Below are positions 43,764-53,604 of a stretch of 64,000 bases of DNA, one piece after another. The number at the start of each line of letters is the position of its first letter. The first letter of the stretch is position 1. The stretch comes from Acidicapsa dinghuensis (GTDB taxonomy: Bacteria > Acidobacteriota > Terriglobia > Terriglobales > Acidobacteriaceae): NCBI RefSeq assembly GCF_025685685.1, contig NZ_JAGSYH010000001.1, forward strand, positions 372,001 through 436,000, in the 5' to 3' direction. The notes under the pieces are model-generated. The model saw nothing but the letters and a program-made list of their open reading frames with translations. It did no database searches and was not told the DNA's origin. A program made the translations under genes and the position numbers.

Positions 43764-44917
43764 TTGTTGCAGGCATTATGAGCGGGACATCAGCCGATGG
43801 CATCGATGTTGCGCTAGTCCGTATTCGCGACGGGGAAGATGGTTTTTCGAAGCTGCGGCTTCTGGCCCATGAAGCATTTCCATATCCGGCGGGGCTGCGC
43901 AGAGCGGTGCTCGCAGCGATGAATGCCAGCGCAACGTCCACGGCAGAGCTTGCGCGGCTCAACTGGCGCCTAGGCCTCGCCTATGCCAAGGCAGTGCGCG
44001 TTGCACAGGAGCGGCATCAGCTTAAAGCAGCTCTCGTTGGCTGTCATGGGCAGACGCTCTATCATCAGGCGACGACACAGTTGTATGCGGGCGAGCGCTT
44101 CGCGTGTACATGGCAGGCAGGCGAAGCTTCACTCATTGCTGCCGAGCTTGGCATTCCGGTTGTTTCCAATTTTCGTCCTGCCGATCTTGCCGTTGGAGGC
44201 CAGGGAGCGCCGCTGGTGCCGTTGCTCGACTATGTGCTTTTCCGTCACGCTACGCGAGGCCGCGTGTTGCAAAATATCGGGGGCATCGCGAATTTCACAG
44301 CCATTCCGCCTGGAGCAAATCCGCAGGACACGCTGGCGTTCGATTCCGGCCCTGGCAATATGTTGATCGACGCACTGACACTGAAGCTTTACAGCAAGAC
44401 AATGGACAGGAATGGCCGTATCGCGGCCTCCGGCGCGGTGATCGCACCGGTGCTCAAAGCGGCTTTGAAGCATCCTTTCTTCCGCAAAGCGCCGCCCAAG
44501 AGCGCGGGACGCGAGGAATTTGGCCGTGAATACGCAGCGAAGTTTCTCGCGGATTGCCGCAAGATAAGCAAACGCCCAGCGGATGCAGTCGCTACCGCTA
44601 CTGCGTTGACCTCGACCTCTATCGCCGAGGCATATATCCGCTTCTCCGCGAAGAAGATGGGTGGTGCGAAGGTTGACTACATTGTGTCTGGCGGCGGCGC
44701 CCGGAATCGCACGCTAATGCGCCAGCTTGCCGAGAGGCTGCAGGGTCATGGCTGCCGCATCGCTACCATTGACAGCTTCGGTATGCCCGCGCAGGCAAAA
44801 GAGGCTGCCGCGTTTGCCTTGCTTGCGTGGCAGACATGGCATCAACGTCCCGGTAATTTGCCCTCAGCTACAGGGGCGACACGGCCTGTAATTCTGGGCC
44901 AGGTGAGCTATGCCTAG
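43760..44917 (+). CDS. anmK: anhydro-N-acetylmuramic acid kinase
   Basis: 385 aa, close to E. coli AnmK (369). Starts MIVAGIMSGTSADGIDVALV, the ATPase-fold phosphate-1 loop with the family's SGTSxDG motif. GCHGQTLYHQ, GGQGAPLVPLLDYVLF, NIGGIANFT and FDSGPGNMLID are diagnostic. Phosphorylates and hydrolyses 1,6-anhydro-MurNAc to MurNAc-6-P. It follows nagZ, which supplies its substrate; the ends overlap by 4 bp (nagZ) and 8 bp (next gene). Confidence 0.96.
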   Translation: MIVAGIMSGTSADGIDVALVRIRDGEDGFSKLRLLAHEAFPYPAGLRRAVLAAMNASATSTAELARLNWRLGLAYAKAVRVAQERHQLKAALVGCHGQTLYHQATTQLYAGERFACTWQAGEASLIAAELGIPVVSNFRPADLAVGGQGAPLVPLLDYVLFRHATRGRVLQNIGGIANFTAIPPGANPQDTLAFDSGPGNMLIDALTLKLYSKTMDRNGRIAASGAVIAPVLKAALKHPFFRKAPPKSAGREEFGREYAAKFLADCRKISKRPADAVATATALTSTSIAEAYIRFSAKKMGGAKVDYIVSGGGARNRTLMRQLAERLQGHGCRIATIDSFGMPAQAKEAAAFALLAWQTWHQRPGNLPSATGATRPVILGQVSYA

Positions 44918-46457
44918 GCTCTTGATCCCGCGCATCTCCTGTCTTGTTCTTCTCTGCTTTGGAGTATTGGCTATCACGAGCTGTCATCGGCAACGCTCCG
45001 ATCGGGGAACAGTTGTCTTTCTTATTGAGAGCAGCCCTACAAGCCTCGATCCGCGCGTGGGAACGGATGCGCAGTCGGAGCATATCGACGAACTGCTCTT
45101 CGATGGTCTCGTGGAGCGAGACGCGAGCTTCCGTGTGAAGCCGGGATTGGCGGACAGTTGGGAGCAGCCCGATCCATTAACGGTGATCTTTCATCTGCAC
45201 CCGAATGTACACTTCAGCGATGGACGTCCGCTGACTTCGCGCGATGTATTGTGGACGATCCGGTCTATGCGCGATGGAACAGTGATCACCGCTAAAGGCG
45301 CCAGCTACGCTTCGGTGGCGAGCATGGCAGCGCCTGATCCACTCACTGTCGTTTTGCACTTGAAGGAACCCGACAATTTTTTGCTGACGAATCTTTCTGC
45401 CGGCGCAATGGGTATCGTTCCTTACGGAAGCGGACGGGATTTCTGGCGGCATCCGATTGGGTCGGGGCCGTTCCGATTTGTAAGCCAGGAAATCGACAAG
45501 GAAGTGATTGTCGAACGCAATCCACAAAGCTGGAATACCGAGGGCAATGGCAACATCGAACGAGTTCGATTTGCTGTGGTGCCAGAGCCGGTGACGCGGG
45601 CACTTGAACTGCGCAAGGGTTCGGCTGATCTCGAAAGCAACTCTTTGACGCCGGATATGCTGCCTGAACTGGCGCGCGAAAAAGATCTCGCCATCGACAG
45701 CAAGGCTGGAACACAGGTGCAATACCTGGCTTTCAATACAGTCGATCCGGTTTTGCGGGATGCGCGGGTACGTCAGGCGATTGCATGCGCTATCGATATT
45801 CCGCTGATCCTGAAAACGCTACAGGCCGGCCGCGCGCAGCCGACGGTAAGCCTGTTACCGGCGACTCATTGGGCGTGGACTGGCGATGTGGATCGTTACG
45901 ATTTTGATCCCTCGCGTGCTGAGCGCCTGCTAGAGGAAGCAGGTTATCCACGCAAGGCCGGCGGAGTGAGGTTGCACTTGACTCTGAAGACCAGCACGGA
46001 CGAGGGAACCCGGCAACTCGCAGCCACACTGCAGCAACAGCTTGCCGCAGTTGGGATTGATCTGGATATTCGCAGCTACGAAGCAGCGACATATATTCAG
46101 GATCTGAACCGTGGCTCGTTCCAGATATATGCCCTGCGATGGGTGGGCGGAAACGAGCAGCCGGACATCTTCGCTTATGCGTTCTCGTCTGCGCGCATTC
46201 CTCCGAAAGGCGCGAATCGTGGGCGATATCGAAATCCGGAATTGGATGCGCTGCTTGCCGATGCAAGCAGTTCAACTGATCAGGAGCGGAGGAGAAAGGA
46301 TTATGTCCAAGTACAGCAGATCCTAGCGCGGGATTTGCCTGCGTTCAATCTCTGGTATAAGGATTCGATTGTTGTTCATAACCGACGAATTTCCGGGATT
46401 TCCGTCAGCCCTTCCGGGAGTTTCGATTTTCTCCGGTCGGCGCACGTGCAAATGTAG
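44910..46457 (+). CDS. ABC transporter substrate-binding lipoprotein, peptide family (SBP_bac_5)
   Basis: 515 aa. N-terminal lipoprotein signal with lipobox AITSC, so membrane-anchored. Family 5 features: LDPRVGTDAQSEHIDELLFDGLVE, then the SDGRPLTSRDVLWTIRSM motif and QVQYLAFNTVDPVLRDARVRQAIACAID. Binds oligopeptides or related ligands. Overlapping anmK suggests uptake of murein peptides (MppA-like role, inference). No permease or ATPase genes follow. Confidence 0.9.
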   Translation: MPRLLIPRISCLVLLCFGVLAITSCHRQRSDRGTVVFLIESSPTSLDPRVGTDAQSEHIDELLFDGLVERDASFRVKPGLADSWEQPDPLTVIFHLHPNVHFSDGRPLTSRDVLWTIRSMRDGTVITAKGASYASVASMAAPDPLTVVLHLKEPDNFLLTNLSAGAMGIVPYGSGRDFWRHPIGSGPFRFVSQEIDKEVIVERNPQSWNTEGNGNIERVRFAVVPEPVTRALELRKGSADLESNSLTPDMLPELAREKDLAIDSKAGTQVQYLAFNTVDPVLRDARVRQAIACAIDIPLILKTLQAGRAQPTVSLLPATHWAWTGDVDRYDFDPSRAERLLEEAGYPRKAGGVRLHLTLKTSTDEGTRQLAATLQQQLAAVGIDLDIRSYEAATYIQDLNRGSFQIYALRWVGGNEQPDIFAYAFSSARIPPKGANRGRYRNPELDALLADASSSTDQERRRKDYVQVQQILARDLPAFNLWYKDSIVVHNRRISGISVSPSGSFDFLRSAHVQM

Positions 46458-46732
46458 TCACCTATTGCGCCTCGCAACAATTCGTTACAAAGACTTCCCT
46501 AAACTTTCTTTTTCCTTACATCGTCTACCTGTGCAGCCGCGGATACGAACCGCAGGCAGAAATGGATGGTCTGGAATCGTTTCCGCTCTTCTTCCTGATT
46601 TCCAGCCAACCATCAACTAAGCCATTTATTTTCTGCAGTTTCAATCATTGTGATGTTAGCTTGGCAGTCTAAGATGGCTGAATCAAGACGAGATTCGAAA
46701 TCCAGGATCTCTTTGTTCTACGGAGAAAGACG

Positions 46733-47965
46733 ATGCAAGCAGGAAGTAAGAGAGCGAATTGGTGCGCGACCATCAGCTGTGCAGTTCTCGTAGCTGTGGC
46801 GAGCGTGTTTGGAATAGCGGCGGTGAGCGCGACCTCGGCGTTTGGGCAGGCGGCATCCGCAAGCCGAATCCTCGGCACCATTTCTGAATTGGGCACCGGC
46901 TCCATGACGGTGAAAACCGACGCTGGCGTTGAACACAAAGTTACTGTTCCAGACGGCGTCAAAATTCAACGGGTACCACCCGGCGCGAAGGATTTGAGCA
47001 GCGCAGAGACGATTCAGTTCAGCGATCTTTCGATGGGCGATCGTGTGCTGGTCCGGTTGACGCCGGACTCATCGAGTGATCCCGTTACGGCTGCGTCAAT
47101 CGTCGCGATCGGGAAAGCGGAACTGGCGCAGAAGCAGCAACAAGAGCAGGAAGACTGGCAGAGAAATGGCGTCGGTGGCCTGGTTAAGAGCGTAGATGCG
47201 GGAACGGGTGTCATCACCGTTGTCTCCGGAGCGGGACCGACGCAAAAGACCATTGCGGTGCATACCAGCCCTACAACGGTGTTGAAACGCTATGCCGCAG
47301 ATTCCACGGATTACAACCAGGCAAAGCCGGCTCCGATCGAAACGATTCAGGCAGGCGATCAGTTGCGCGCCCGCGGCACAAAGAGCGCCGATGGAACGGA
47401 ACTTACTGCTCAGGAGGTTGTCTCTGGAAGCTTCCGCAATATATCCGGCGTACTTAGCGCAGTAAACGCATCGGACCAGACGATCACTCTAAAGGATCTG
47501 ATTACGAAACAGAATGTGACGGTGCATGTCGGTAAGGATACGCAGATGCACCAATTGCCCGAGAACATGGCAAAAATGCTGGCCACGTTGACGAAGGGGG
47601 CATCCGGTGCACCGAATGGCCCGCCGAGTGGTGGCGGATCGGAGGGATCGCCAAGAAGCGCCGGTGGACCTCCGTCAGGTGGACCTCCTCCCGGTGGGGC
47701 GCGACCTCCGTTTGGTGGTGGTGAGGGTGGCTCTGGTCGACGCGGCGATCTGCAGACCATGCTCAATCGTGCTCCTGCCATTCACATTGCCGATTTGAAG
47801 AAAGGCGACGCCGTCATGCTGGTGTCGACAGTTGGCACGCATGACGTTCAGGCCATTACTTTGCTTGCGGGCGTAGAACCCTTGCTTGAAGCGCCTGCTG
47901 AAACACAAAACATGCTGCTTTCTAACTGGAGCATGAGCTCCGGCAGCGCTGAAGCAGCTCAGTAA
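46733..47965 (+). CDS. exported DUF5666-like protein with Gly/Pro/Arg-rich insert
   Basis: 410 aa from ATG with GGAG 8 nt upstream. Signal peptide ends near TSAFGQA. Repeated small beta-barrel-like units of the DUF5666 type follow: ILGTISELGTGSMTVKTDAG, GLVKSVDAGTGVITVVSG and NISGVLSAVNASDQTITLKD. Residues about 290-340 are a low-complexity Gly/Pro/Ser/Arg stretch (GPPSGGGSEGSPRSAGG...). Function unknown. The gene sits 37 bp before a TonB receptor that has a similar Gly-rich insert, so the two are probably co-expressed. Confidence 0.78.
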   Translation: MQAGSKRANWCATISCAVLVAVASVFGIAAVSATSAFGQAASASRILGTISELGTGSMTVKTDAGVEHKVTVPDGVKIQRVPPGAKDLSSAETIQFSDLSMGDRVLVRLTPDSSSDPVTAASIVAIGKAELAQKQQQEQEDWQRNGVGGLVKSVDAGTGVITVVSGAGPTQKTIAVHTSPTTVLKRYAADSTDYNQAKPAPIETIQAGDQLRARGTKSADGTELTAQEVVSGSFRNISGVLSAVNASDQTITLKDLITKQNVTVHVGKDTQMHQLPENMAKMLATLTKGASGAPNGPPSGGGSEGSPRSAGGPPSGGPPPGGARPPFGGGEGGSGRRGDLQTMLNRAPAIHIADLKKGDAVMLVSTVGTHDVQAITLLAGVEPLLEAPAETQNMLLSNWSMSSGSAEAAQ

Positions 47966-48002
47966 GACACATACTTTTTGCTTTCTTAGGAGATGAGGAT
48001 AG

Positions 48003-50963
48003 GTGTACGCAAATTTACGTTCCCTATGGATTTTTCCTCTTGCCCTGGTACTTGCGGCAGGGAGCGCACCGGCGCAAACAACGCCGCAAAGCACGCCTGC
48101 GGGCGCGACGGCTCCGGCAACAGGACAGGCAACCATTCACGGCAAAGTTACCGATCCGACGGGCGCCTTGATTCCGGGCGCTACAGTGACGGTCAGTAAC
48201 AGCAATGCCCAGACTGTTGCGACAGCGACCGCGGATGCCAGCGGAAACTATGATGTACATGTTGCTCCTGGCACCTACACAATCACCATTACGTTTCAAG
48301 GATTTGCGCCGTATGTCTCGCAGGGATTGCTGCTGGAGCGGGGCCAGGTGAAGCGTGTCGACGTCGCCATGGCGATTGAGGCTGCCCAGCAAAACGTGGT
48401 TGTGAGCGACGATACGCCTACTGTGAGTGTTGAAGCGGATTCAAATGCCAACAGCATGGTGATCAAGGGGAAGGACCTTGACGCGCTGTCGGACGATCCG
48501 GATGAGCTTTCGAATGAACTGTCGGCTCTTGCAGGTCCGTCCGCAGGACCGAACGGCGGACAAATTTACATTGATGGCTTCACTGGCGGAGAGCTTCCGC
48601 CGAAATCCTCGATTCGTGAAATCCGCGTCAACCAGAATCCTTATTCAGCGGAGTTTGACCGGCTGGGTTTTGGCCGCATCGAGATTTTAACCAAGCCCGG
48701 TACGGATAAATTGCACGGCCAGTTTTTTGCCATGGGCAATGACAGTTCCTTCAACACCGTGAACCCGTTTGCTGTAAGCGCGGCACAGCCGAATGTTCCG
48801 CCGTATCACACCTACCAGTACAACGGCACCCTGAACGGTTCACTGAACAAATCCATGTCGTTCTTTGTTTCCGCCGAACATCGTTCCATTGACAACTTGA
48901 GCGTATATAACGCCGCCTGCGATGCGACCGGCGATTGCTCTGCTGACATTACAGGATCGATCGACAATCCTCATTCACGAACCAATGTATCCCCGCGCAT
49001 CGATATCCAGATTGGGGCAAAGAACACGCTGACGGTGCGCTATCAGTACTACCACGACTCAGAAACAGGCAGTCTGGGTGGTACTCAGCTGCCGACTGAG
49101 GCGACAAGTTCCTCAACCGACGACAACAATATCCAGATCAGCGACACGCAGGTCGTCAATGATCATTTCGTCAATGAGACACGCTTTCAATACAATCGCA
49201 TCAAGTCCAGCGACAGCTCGGTGAGCACCGCGCCGACACTTCAGGTTCAGGTGGCTGGTTTCTCGTCCGGCGGATCGAATACCCAAAGCGTACGCGATCA
49301 TACGGATCGCTGGGAGATGCAGAATCTCTCGACTTTGTCGCTTGGCAGCCACGCATTGAAGTTTGGCATGCGTGTTCGAGACAGCCGCGATGCCAACTAC
49401 GCTGACTCAGGATTCAACGGCACATTCACCTTCAATACGACCACGAGCTACAGCCAGGCAGTACAGAATCCGGCCTCAGCAGCCCCTATCTTGCTGTCGT
49501 ACTCAACGGGACAACAGAGCGCCCTGGCGAATGTGTTCGACTCCGCGCTCTATATTCAGGACGATTGGAAGGTTAATCCTCGCCTGACGCTTTCGGGAGG
49601 TCTTCGCTGGGAATCGCAGAACCATGTTGCGGACCACAGCGACTGGGCTCCGCGCTTTGCGATGGCCTACGGTCTGGACGGTGGCAAGGGTAAGCCGACA
49701 AAGACGGTCTTCCGCGCCGGTTATGGTATCTTCTACGATCGCTTGGGAATCGGTAACTTTCTAACGATTAACCGTTCGACAATTCAGCAACAATATACCC
49801 TCTCTAACCCGACATCTGCGTGTTTTGCGGCGAGCGTGACGACTTTCGATCCCGGAGCTTGCGGGGTAGGTACGGCGAATGGCCGAACTGTGTATCAAGT
49901 TTCCCCCAACTATCGTTCTCCTTATGCGCAGCAGTTTGGCACAAGTCTAGAACGTCAGATCACAAAGACGGAGACCGCAACGCTGACCTATCTGCACTCT
50001 CAGGGCGTTCATCAGCTTACCCAGATCAACGCGAATGCTCCTTACTTCCCTACTTACAATTCGAGTGTGGGGCCTGTGTTCCAGTATTTTCCTGAGGGCA
50101 TTTACAAACAGGACCAACTGATCCTCAATACCAATGCGCGCATTTCCAAAAACTTTAATGTCTTTGGCTTTTACACAATAAGCTGGGCACATACGGATGG
50201 AGCGGGTGGAACGCTGGCATCCAATTCGCTAAATCTGCACCAGGATTACGGTCCTGCATCGTTTGTTTCCAGAAATCAGCTCTTTATCATGGGCAACTAC
50301 AACGGCCCATGGGGCATACGATTCAATCCTTTCCTCGTTGCTAACGCGGGCAGGCCATTCAACATCACCAGCCCGGATGATGTGAATGGCGATGAGGTTC
50401 TCAACGATCGCCCGGGCATTGTTGATCCGTCGAATTGCACTGCCAGCTCGACCCAATACCAGATGACACAATACGGATGTCTCGACGCCAAGCCGGTTGC
50501 GGGTGAGCCGATTCTGAGTTTCGATAAAGGACTCGGGCCGGCGGCAGTCGCATTGAATCTACGGCTGAGCAAGACATTCGGCGTCGGTCCAAAGATCGGC
50601 AACACCGGAGGAAATAACGGCGAGGGCGGACCTCCGGGCGGCGGTGGCGGTGGTGGTCGTCGTGGCGGTGGCGGACCGGGCGGAGGTTTTGGTCCCGGTG
50701 GATTCGGAGGCGGCGGTGGCCGTCCTCCGGGTATGAACGGGCCGGTCAACGTGCGCAAGTACAGCCTGACTTTCAGCGCGCAGGCGTTGAACCTCTTCAA
50801 CAACGTGGACTATGGAACGCCTTCGGGAACGATTACACCTCCTGGAACATTGCAGGATGGCGAAGAGAATCCTTTCGGGCATTCAAGAGGCCTTCAGGGG
50901 CAGATCTTCTCCTCTGGATCTGCTGTGCGGCGCATCTTTTTGCAGGCCTCATTCAGCTTTTAG
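48003..50963 (+). CDS. TonB-dependent receptor, Oar-like, with Gly-rich insert
   Basis: 986 aa from GTG 48003 (AGGAG 10 nt upstream). Signal peptide ends near GSAPAQ. Carboxypeptidase regulatory-like domain (ATIHGKVTDPTGALIPGATV), plug region (NQNPYSAEFDRLGFGRIEILTKPG) and barrel ending RRIFLQASFSF. Near residues 870-915 a Gly-rich segment (GGPPGGGGGGGRRGGGG...) lies before the last barrel strands, probably an extracellular or periplasmic loop. Shorter than the other two receptors. Substrate unknown; the paired DUF5666 protein may be a surface partner. Confidence 0.9.
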   Translation: MYANLRSLWIFPLALVLAAGSAPAQTTPQSTPAGATAPATGQATIHGKVTDPTGALIPGATVTVSNSNAQTVATATADASGNYDVHVAPGTYTITITFQGFAPYVSQGLLLERGQVKRVDVAMAIEAAQQNVVVSDDTPTVSVEADSNANSMVIKGKDLDALSDDPDELSNELSALAGPSAGPNGGQIYIDGFTGGELPPKSSIREIRVNQNPYSAEFDRLGFGRIEILTKPGTDKLHGQFFAMGNDSSFNTVNPFAVSAAQPNVPPYHTYQYNGTLNGSLNKSMSFFVSAEHRSIDNLSVYNAACDATGDCSADITGSIDNPHSRTNVSPRIDIQIGAKNTLTVRYQYYHDSETGSLGGTQLPTEATSSSTDDNNIQISDTQVVNDHFVNETRFQYNRIKSSDSSVSTAPTLQVQVAGFSSGGSNTQSVRDHTDRWEMQNLSTLSLGSHALKFGMRVRDSRDANYADSGFNGTFTFNTTTSYSQAVQNPASAAPILLSYSTGQQSALANVFDSALYIQDDWKVNPRLTLSGGLRWESQNHVADHSDWAPRFAMAYGLDGGKGKPTKTVFRAGYGIFYDRLGIGNFLTINRSTIQQQYTLSNPTSACFAASVTTFDPGACGVGTANGRTVYQVSPNYRSPYAQQFGTSLERQITKTETATLTYLHSQGVHQLTQINANAPYFPTYNSSVGPVFQYFPEGIYKQDQLILNTNARISKNFNVFGFYTISWAHTDGAGGTLASNSLNLHQDYGPASFVSRNQLFIMGNYNGPWGIRFNPFLVANAGRPFNITSPDDVNGDEVLNDRPGIVDPSNCTASSTQYQMTQYGCLDAKPVAGEPILSFDKGLGPAAVALNLRLSKTFGVGPKIGNTGGNNGEGGPPGGGGGGGRRGGGGPGGGFGPGGFGGGGGRPPGMNGPVNVRKYSLTFSAQALNLFNNVDYGTPSGTITPPGTLQDGEENPFGHSRGLQGQIFSSGSAVRRIFLQASFSF

Positions 50964-52447
50964 CCGGCAGAAACCACAACCTGAACGGAGCTGCTTCGGC
51001 GGCTCCGTTTTGTTTTGTCATAAAGAATGCAGATGCCGCCTGACGCGAGGATGCACAGCTCAGGGATTGCAGGCAGCCTGTAACGTGCCACAGCTTGCGC
51101 GCCACCGGATATGAGCAGGAAGTAGATCGCGGTGCCTGCCAGAATCCAGACGGTCTCAGGTGCCAGTCTTGCCGTAAACAAACCGGTACACGCAGCGAGA
51201 TATAGCGCAAGGGTGAAGCCAGAGAACAGACACATTACCGTCACCAGAGTAAAGTGTCGCAACACCAATTGCTTCAACGGCTCTTTGATTCCATCGCTTA
51301 CGAGGCGTTTCGGCATCTTGCCTGCGGAAGGATAAGCATTGATAAGTTGAAGCAACTCCGTAGATCCGGGCGAGAACGCGACGATTGCAACTCCAATGAA
51401 GTGCGACCGTAAATACATCAGTGGGTGCTGTCGGAGAACTTTTACGGCTTCGGATTTCATGAATTGCAATTGCTTTATACGATTCCAGGCGCGTTGTTCC
51501 GGATGCGCCACGAGATAGCTCGCATTGTCTGAGTAACCGAGCTTTTTCTGTTCCTCTACAAGGGACAAGTGATCCAATTCGGCGCGTATCTCAGCAGATT
51601 GGTAGAAATAGAGATTCTTTTCAACGATGCTGGAAAAGCCGTTGTAGCCGGTCTCAACATAGTTGCGAAGCTGCCAGGCTGCAATGAATGGGATGAACGC
51701 AATAAGAAGGATGAATGGAGCTTTCCATTTCATTCCTTTGCACTGCGGAGAGCATGCTACGGCGACAACTGCGAATGGCAACACCAGATAATAACTGACA
51801 GGACGAACAAAGGTTGCCAGCGCAAGAAGCGCTCCGGCTTGTGCCAGTTGCGTGAGCTTTTTATCTGCAGCAAAGCTGATCATGCGTTCAAGGCACAGCA
51901 ATAGAAGGAAGACAAAGAGTGTCTCCGGCATGATCCTTACGGAAGACGTAATCGAGAGAGGATCGCACGCCAAAAGCCACGCGGTGATGGCAGCAGCGCG
52001 GCAATCGATAAATAGTCTTTCTGTGATGGATGCGGCGAGCCATATCGAGATAAGGGATAGAAGAATCTGCACACCGATGGTGAGCAATACGTTTCCGACT
52101 ATCATTCCACTGAGCTCGGCAAAAATCGGATAACCGGGTGTGCGGTCGATCTCCGGCAGTCCGTTATTAGCGAAAGAGCCATGCAGAAGCAGATTGCGAC
52201 CAGGGATCAGGTAGCTCCAGCTATCGCCTTGTGTCATGACCTGCGTTCCGGTGCGGAAATATGCGGCCAGCATCAGTCCGACTCGAAACAACAAAGCCGC
52301 ACTAAGAGGCCAGATGAGAAAACGAATTGGAGTCCAGGACTTCTCGCTTTGCGGCGCAGAAAACTTTTTGGGCGTAGAAGGCAAAGATGGTGCGATAAGG
52401 CTCAAGCGTGCCGGCCCTCCAGTATTTGCCCGTAGAGCTTCTCCCAT
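50960..52447 (-). CDS. membrane glycosyltransferase, GT39/ArnT-like
   Basis: 495 aa polytopic protein, about 10 or more hydrophobic segments after a cytoplasmic start. The first loop has an acidic GDSWSYLIPGRNLL motif and EIDRTPGYPIF, like the ArnT/PMT (GT-C) family that uses polyprenyl-phosphate sugars. It would transfer a sugar to lipid A or a surface polymer in the periplasm. It starts inside the 3' end of the GT4 gene (46-bp overlap), so the two are coupled. The stop overlaps that of the convergent receptor by 4 bp. Confidence 0.8.
   Translation of the reverse strand: MGEALRANTGGPARLSLIAPSLPSTPKKFSAPQSEKSWTPIRFLIWPLSAALLFRVGLMLAAYFRTGTQVMTQGDSWSYLIPGRNLLLHGSFANNGLPEIDRTPGYPIFAELSGMIVGNVLLTIGVQILLSLISIWLAASITERLFIDCRAAAITAWLLACDPLSITSSVRIMPETLFVFLLLLCLERMISFAADKKLTQLAQAGALLALATFVRPVSYYLVLPFAVVAVACSPQCKGMKWKAPFILLIAFIPFIAAWQLRNYVETGYNGFSSIVEKNLYFYQSAEIRAELDHLSLVEEQKKLGYSDNASYLVAHPEQRAWNRIKQLQFMKSEAVKVLRQHPLMYLRSHFIGVAIVAFSPGSTELLQLINAYPSAGKMPKRLVSDGIKEPLKQLVLRHFTLVTVMCLFSGFTLALYLAACTGLFTARLAPETVWILAGTAIYFLLISGGAQAVARYRLPAIPELCILASGGICILYDKTKRSRRSSSVQVVVSAG
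50984..51009 (+). terminator. intrinsic terminator of the TonB receptor gene, inside the opposing gene
   Basis: AACGGAGC (50984-50991) and GCTCCGTT (51002-51009) form an 8-bp stem followed by TTGTTTT. It lies 20 bp after the receptor stop and within the 3' coding part of the convergent glycosyltransferase gene. Confidence 0.75.
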
Positions 52448-53517
52448 TCGCTCACTTTAGACTGCAATGAAAAAGACTGGCGAATGCGGCTGCGAGCTGC
52501 CGCTTCCAGAAATCGTCTTCGCTCGACAGGTGTGGACATGGCTTTCTGCATCGTATCTTTAAGTGCTTCGCTATTCCGGGGAGGAACGAGAAAACCGGCG
52601 TCACCGACCAGTTCGCGAACCCCTCCGACATCGGTAGCTACAACGGTCTTCGCCATTGCCATAGCTTCAGCGAGAGCGATGGGAAGGCCCTCCCATGCAG
52701 AGGAAAGAACAAAGCCATCTGCCGCGTCGAGCAACTCAGCGATATCATAACGAAGCCCTAACCAGCGGATCGCTGGGTTGTTCTGCAAGTCTGAATCGAT
52801 TGCGAGGCTTGCTGGATTACCCTCGCCTGCGATCCATAGTTGCGTTTCAGGTTTTGCCTGTTGCAGTAAATGGAATGCGCGAAGCAGGTTTGGATAGTCC
52901 TTGGCTGGTGCAATCCTGCCTACTGCGATCCAGACAAACTCTTTGTCGACCAACATTTGATTTCGCACACGGCGACGTTGTGCTCGATCAGGATTGAAGT
53001 GATCTGTATCAATGCCATTCGTTAGAACCGTAATCTTTACCGCAGGAACAGCATGTAGATGGATAAATCTCTCCGCTGCTGCTGTACTGACGGCTGTGAT
53101 CCTATCGACCCATCGATTGGTTAGCCGATACAACAGCATGCGATGCCAACCGCCTTCGTATACGTTGTGAATGGTGTTTACGAGCCCAGGACGGCTGAAT
53201 TCTTTGAATCGCTTTATCAGCAAGAGCCGCGCGAAAAGATTGGCGGGATATGTGTGGCTATGAACTATATCGGGACGGATGAGAGCCAGAAAGCTCCGCG
53301 CAAAACGCAGACCACGCAGGAGTGAGGCTGCGGTTTTTGCCAGGTTCAGGCGAAGAACTGGACCCTTGACGGGCCATTCTTCTACTGAGTGCTTCAAGAT
53401 GAGGAAGGAAACTTTGTGTCCTTGCTCAGACATGCGGGCTGCGAGGTCGATGACCTGCTTTTCTGCCCCGCCGATGCCGAGCGACGTTAAAACATAGAGA
53501 ATACGCACCCGCACCAC
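52402..53517 (-). CDS. glycosyltransferase family 4
   Basis: 371 aa from GTG. GT-B fold: N-terminal LYVLTSLGIGGAEKQVIDLA, central VLTNGIDTDHFNPD, IAVGRIAPAKDYPNLLRAF and the E-x7-E motif in SAWEGLPIALAEAM. Transfers sugars from nucleotide donors in the cytoplasm, for exopolysaccharide or lipopolysaccharide synthesis. Pairs with the overlapping membrane glycosyltransferase. No other polysaccharide genes nearby. Confidence 0.9.
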   Translation of the reverse strand: MVRVRILYVLTSLGIGGAEKQVIDLAARMSEQGHKVSFLILKHSVEEWPVKGPVLRLNLAKTAASLLRGLRFARSFLALIRPDIVHSHTYPANLFARLLLIKRFKEFSRPGLVNTIHNVYEGGWHRMLLYRLTNRWVDRITAVSTAAAERFIHLHAVPAVKITVLTNGIDTDHFNPDRAQRRRVRNQMLVDKEFVWIAVGRIAPAKDYPNLLRAFHLLQQAKPETQLWIAGEGNPASLAIDSDLQNNPAIRWLGLRYDIAELLDAADGFVLSSAWEGLPIALAEAMAMAKTVVATDVGGVRELVGDAGFLVPPRNSEALKDTMQKAMSTPVERRRFLEAAARSRIRQSFSLQSKVSEWEKLYGQILEGRHA

Positions 53518-53604
53518 ATCCGCGTAAGAGACATATATCGACTGGCGATGAAGCCATCTTACCGCTTCACTGCAGCATTGGCGAAGATTACGCCAGGACA
53601 GTGT

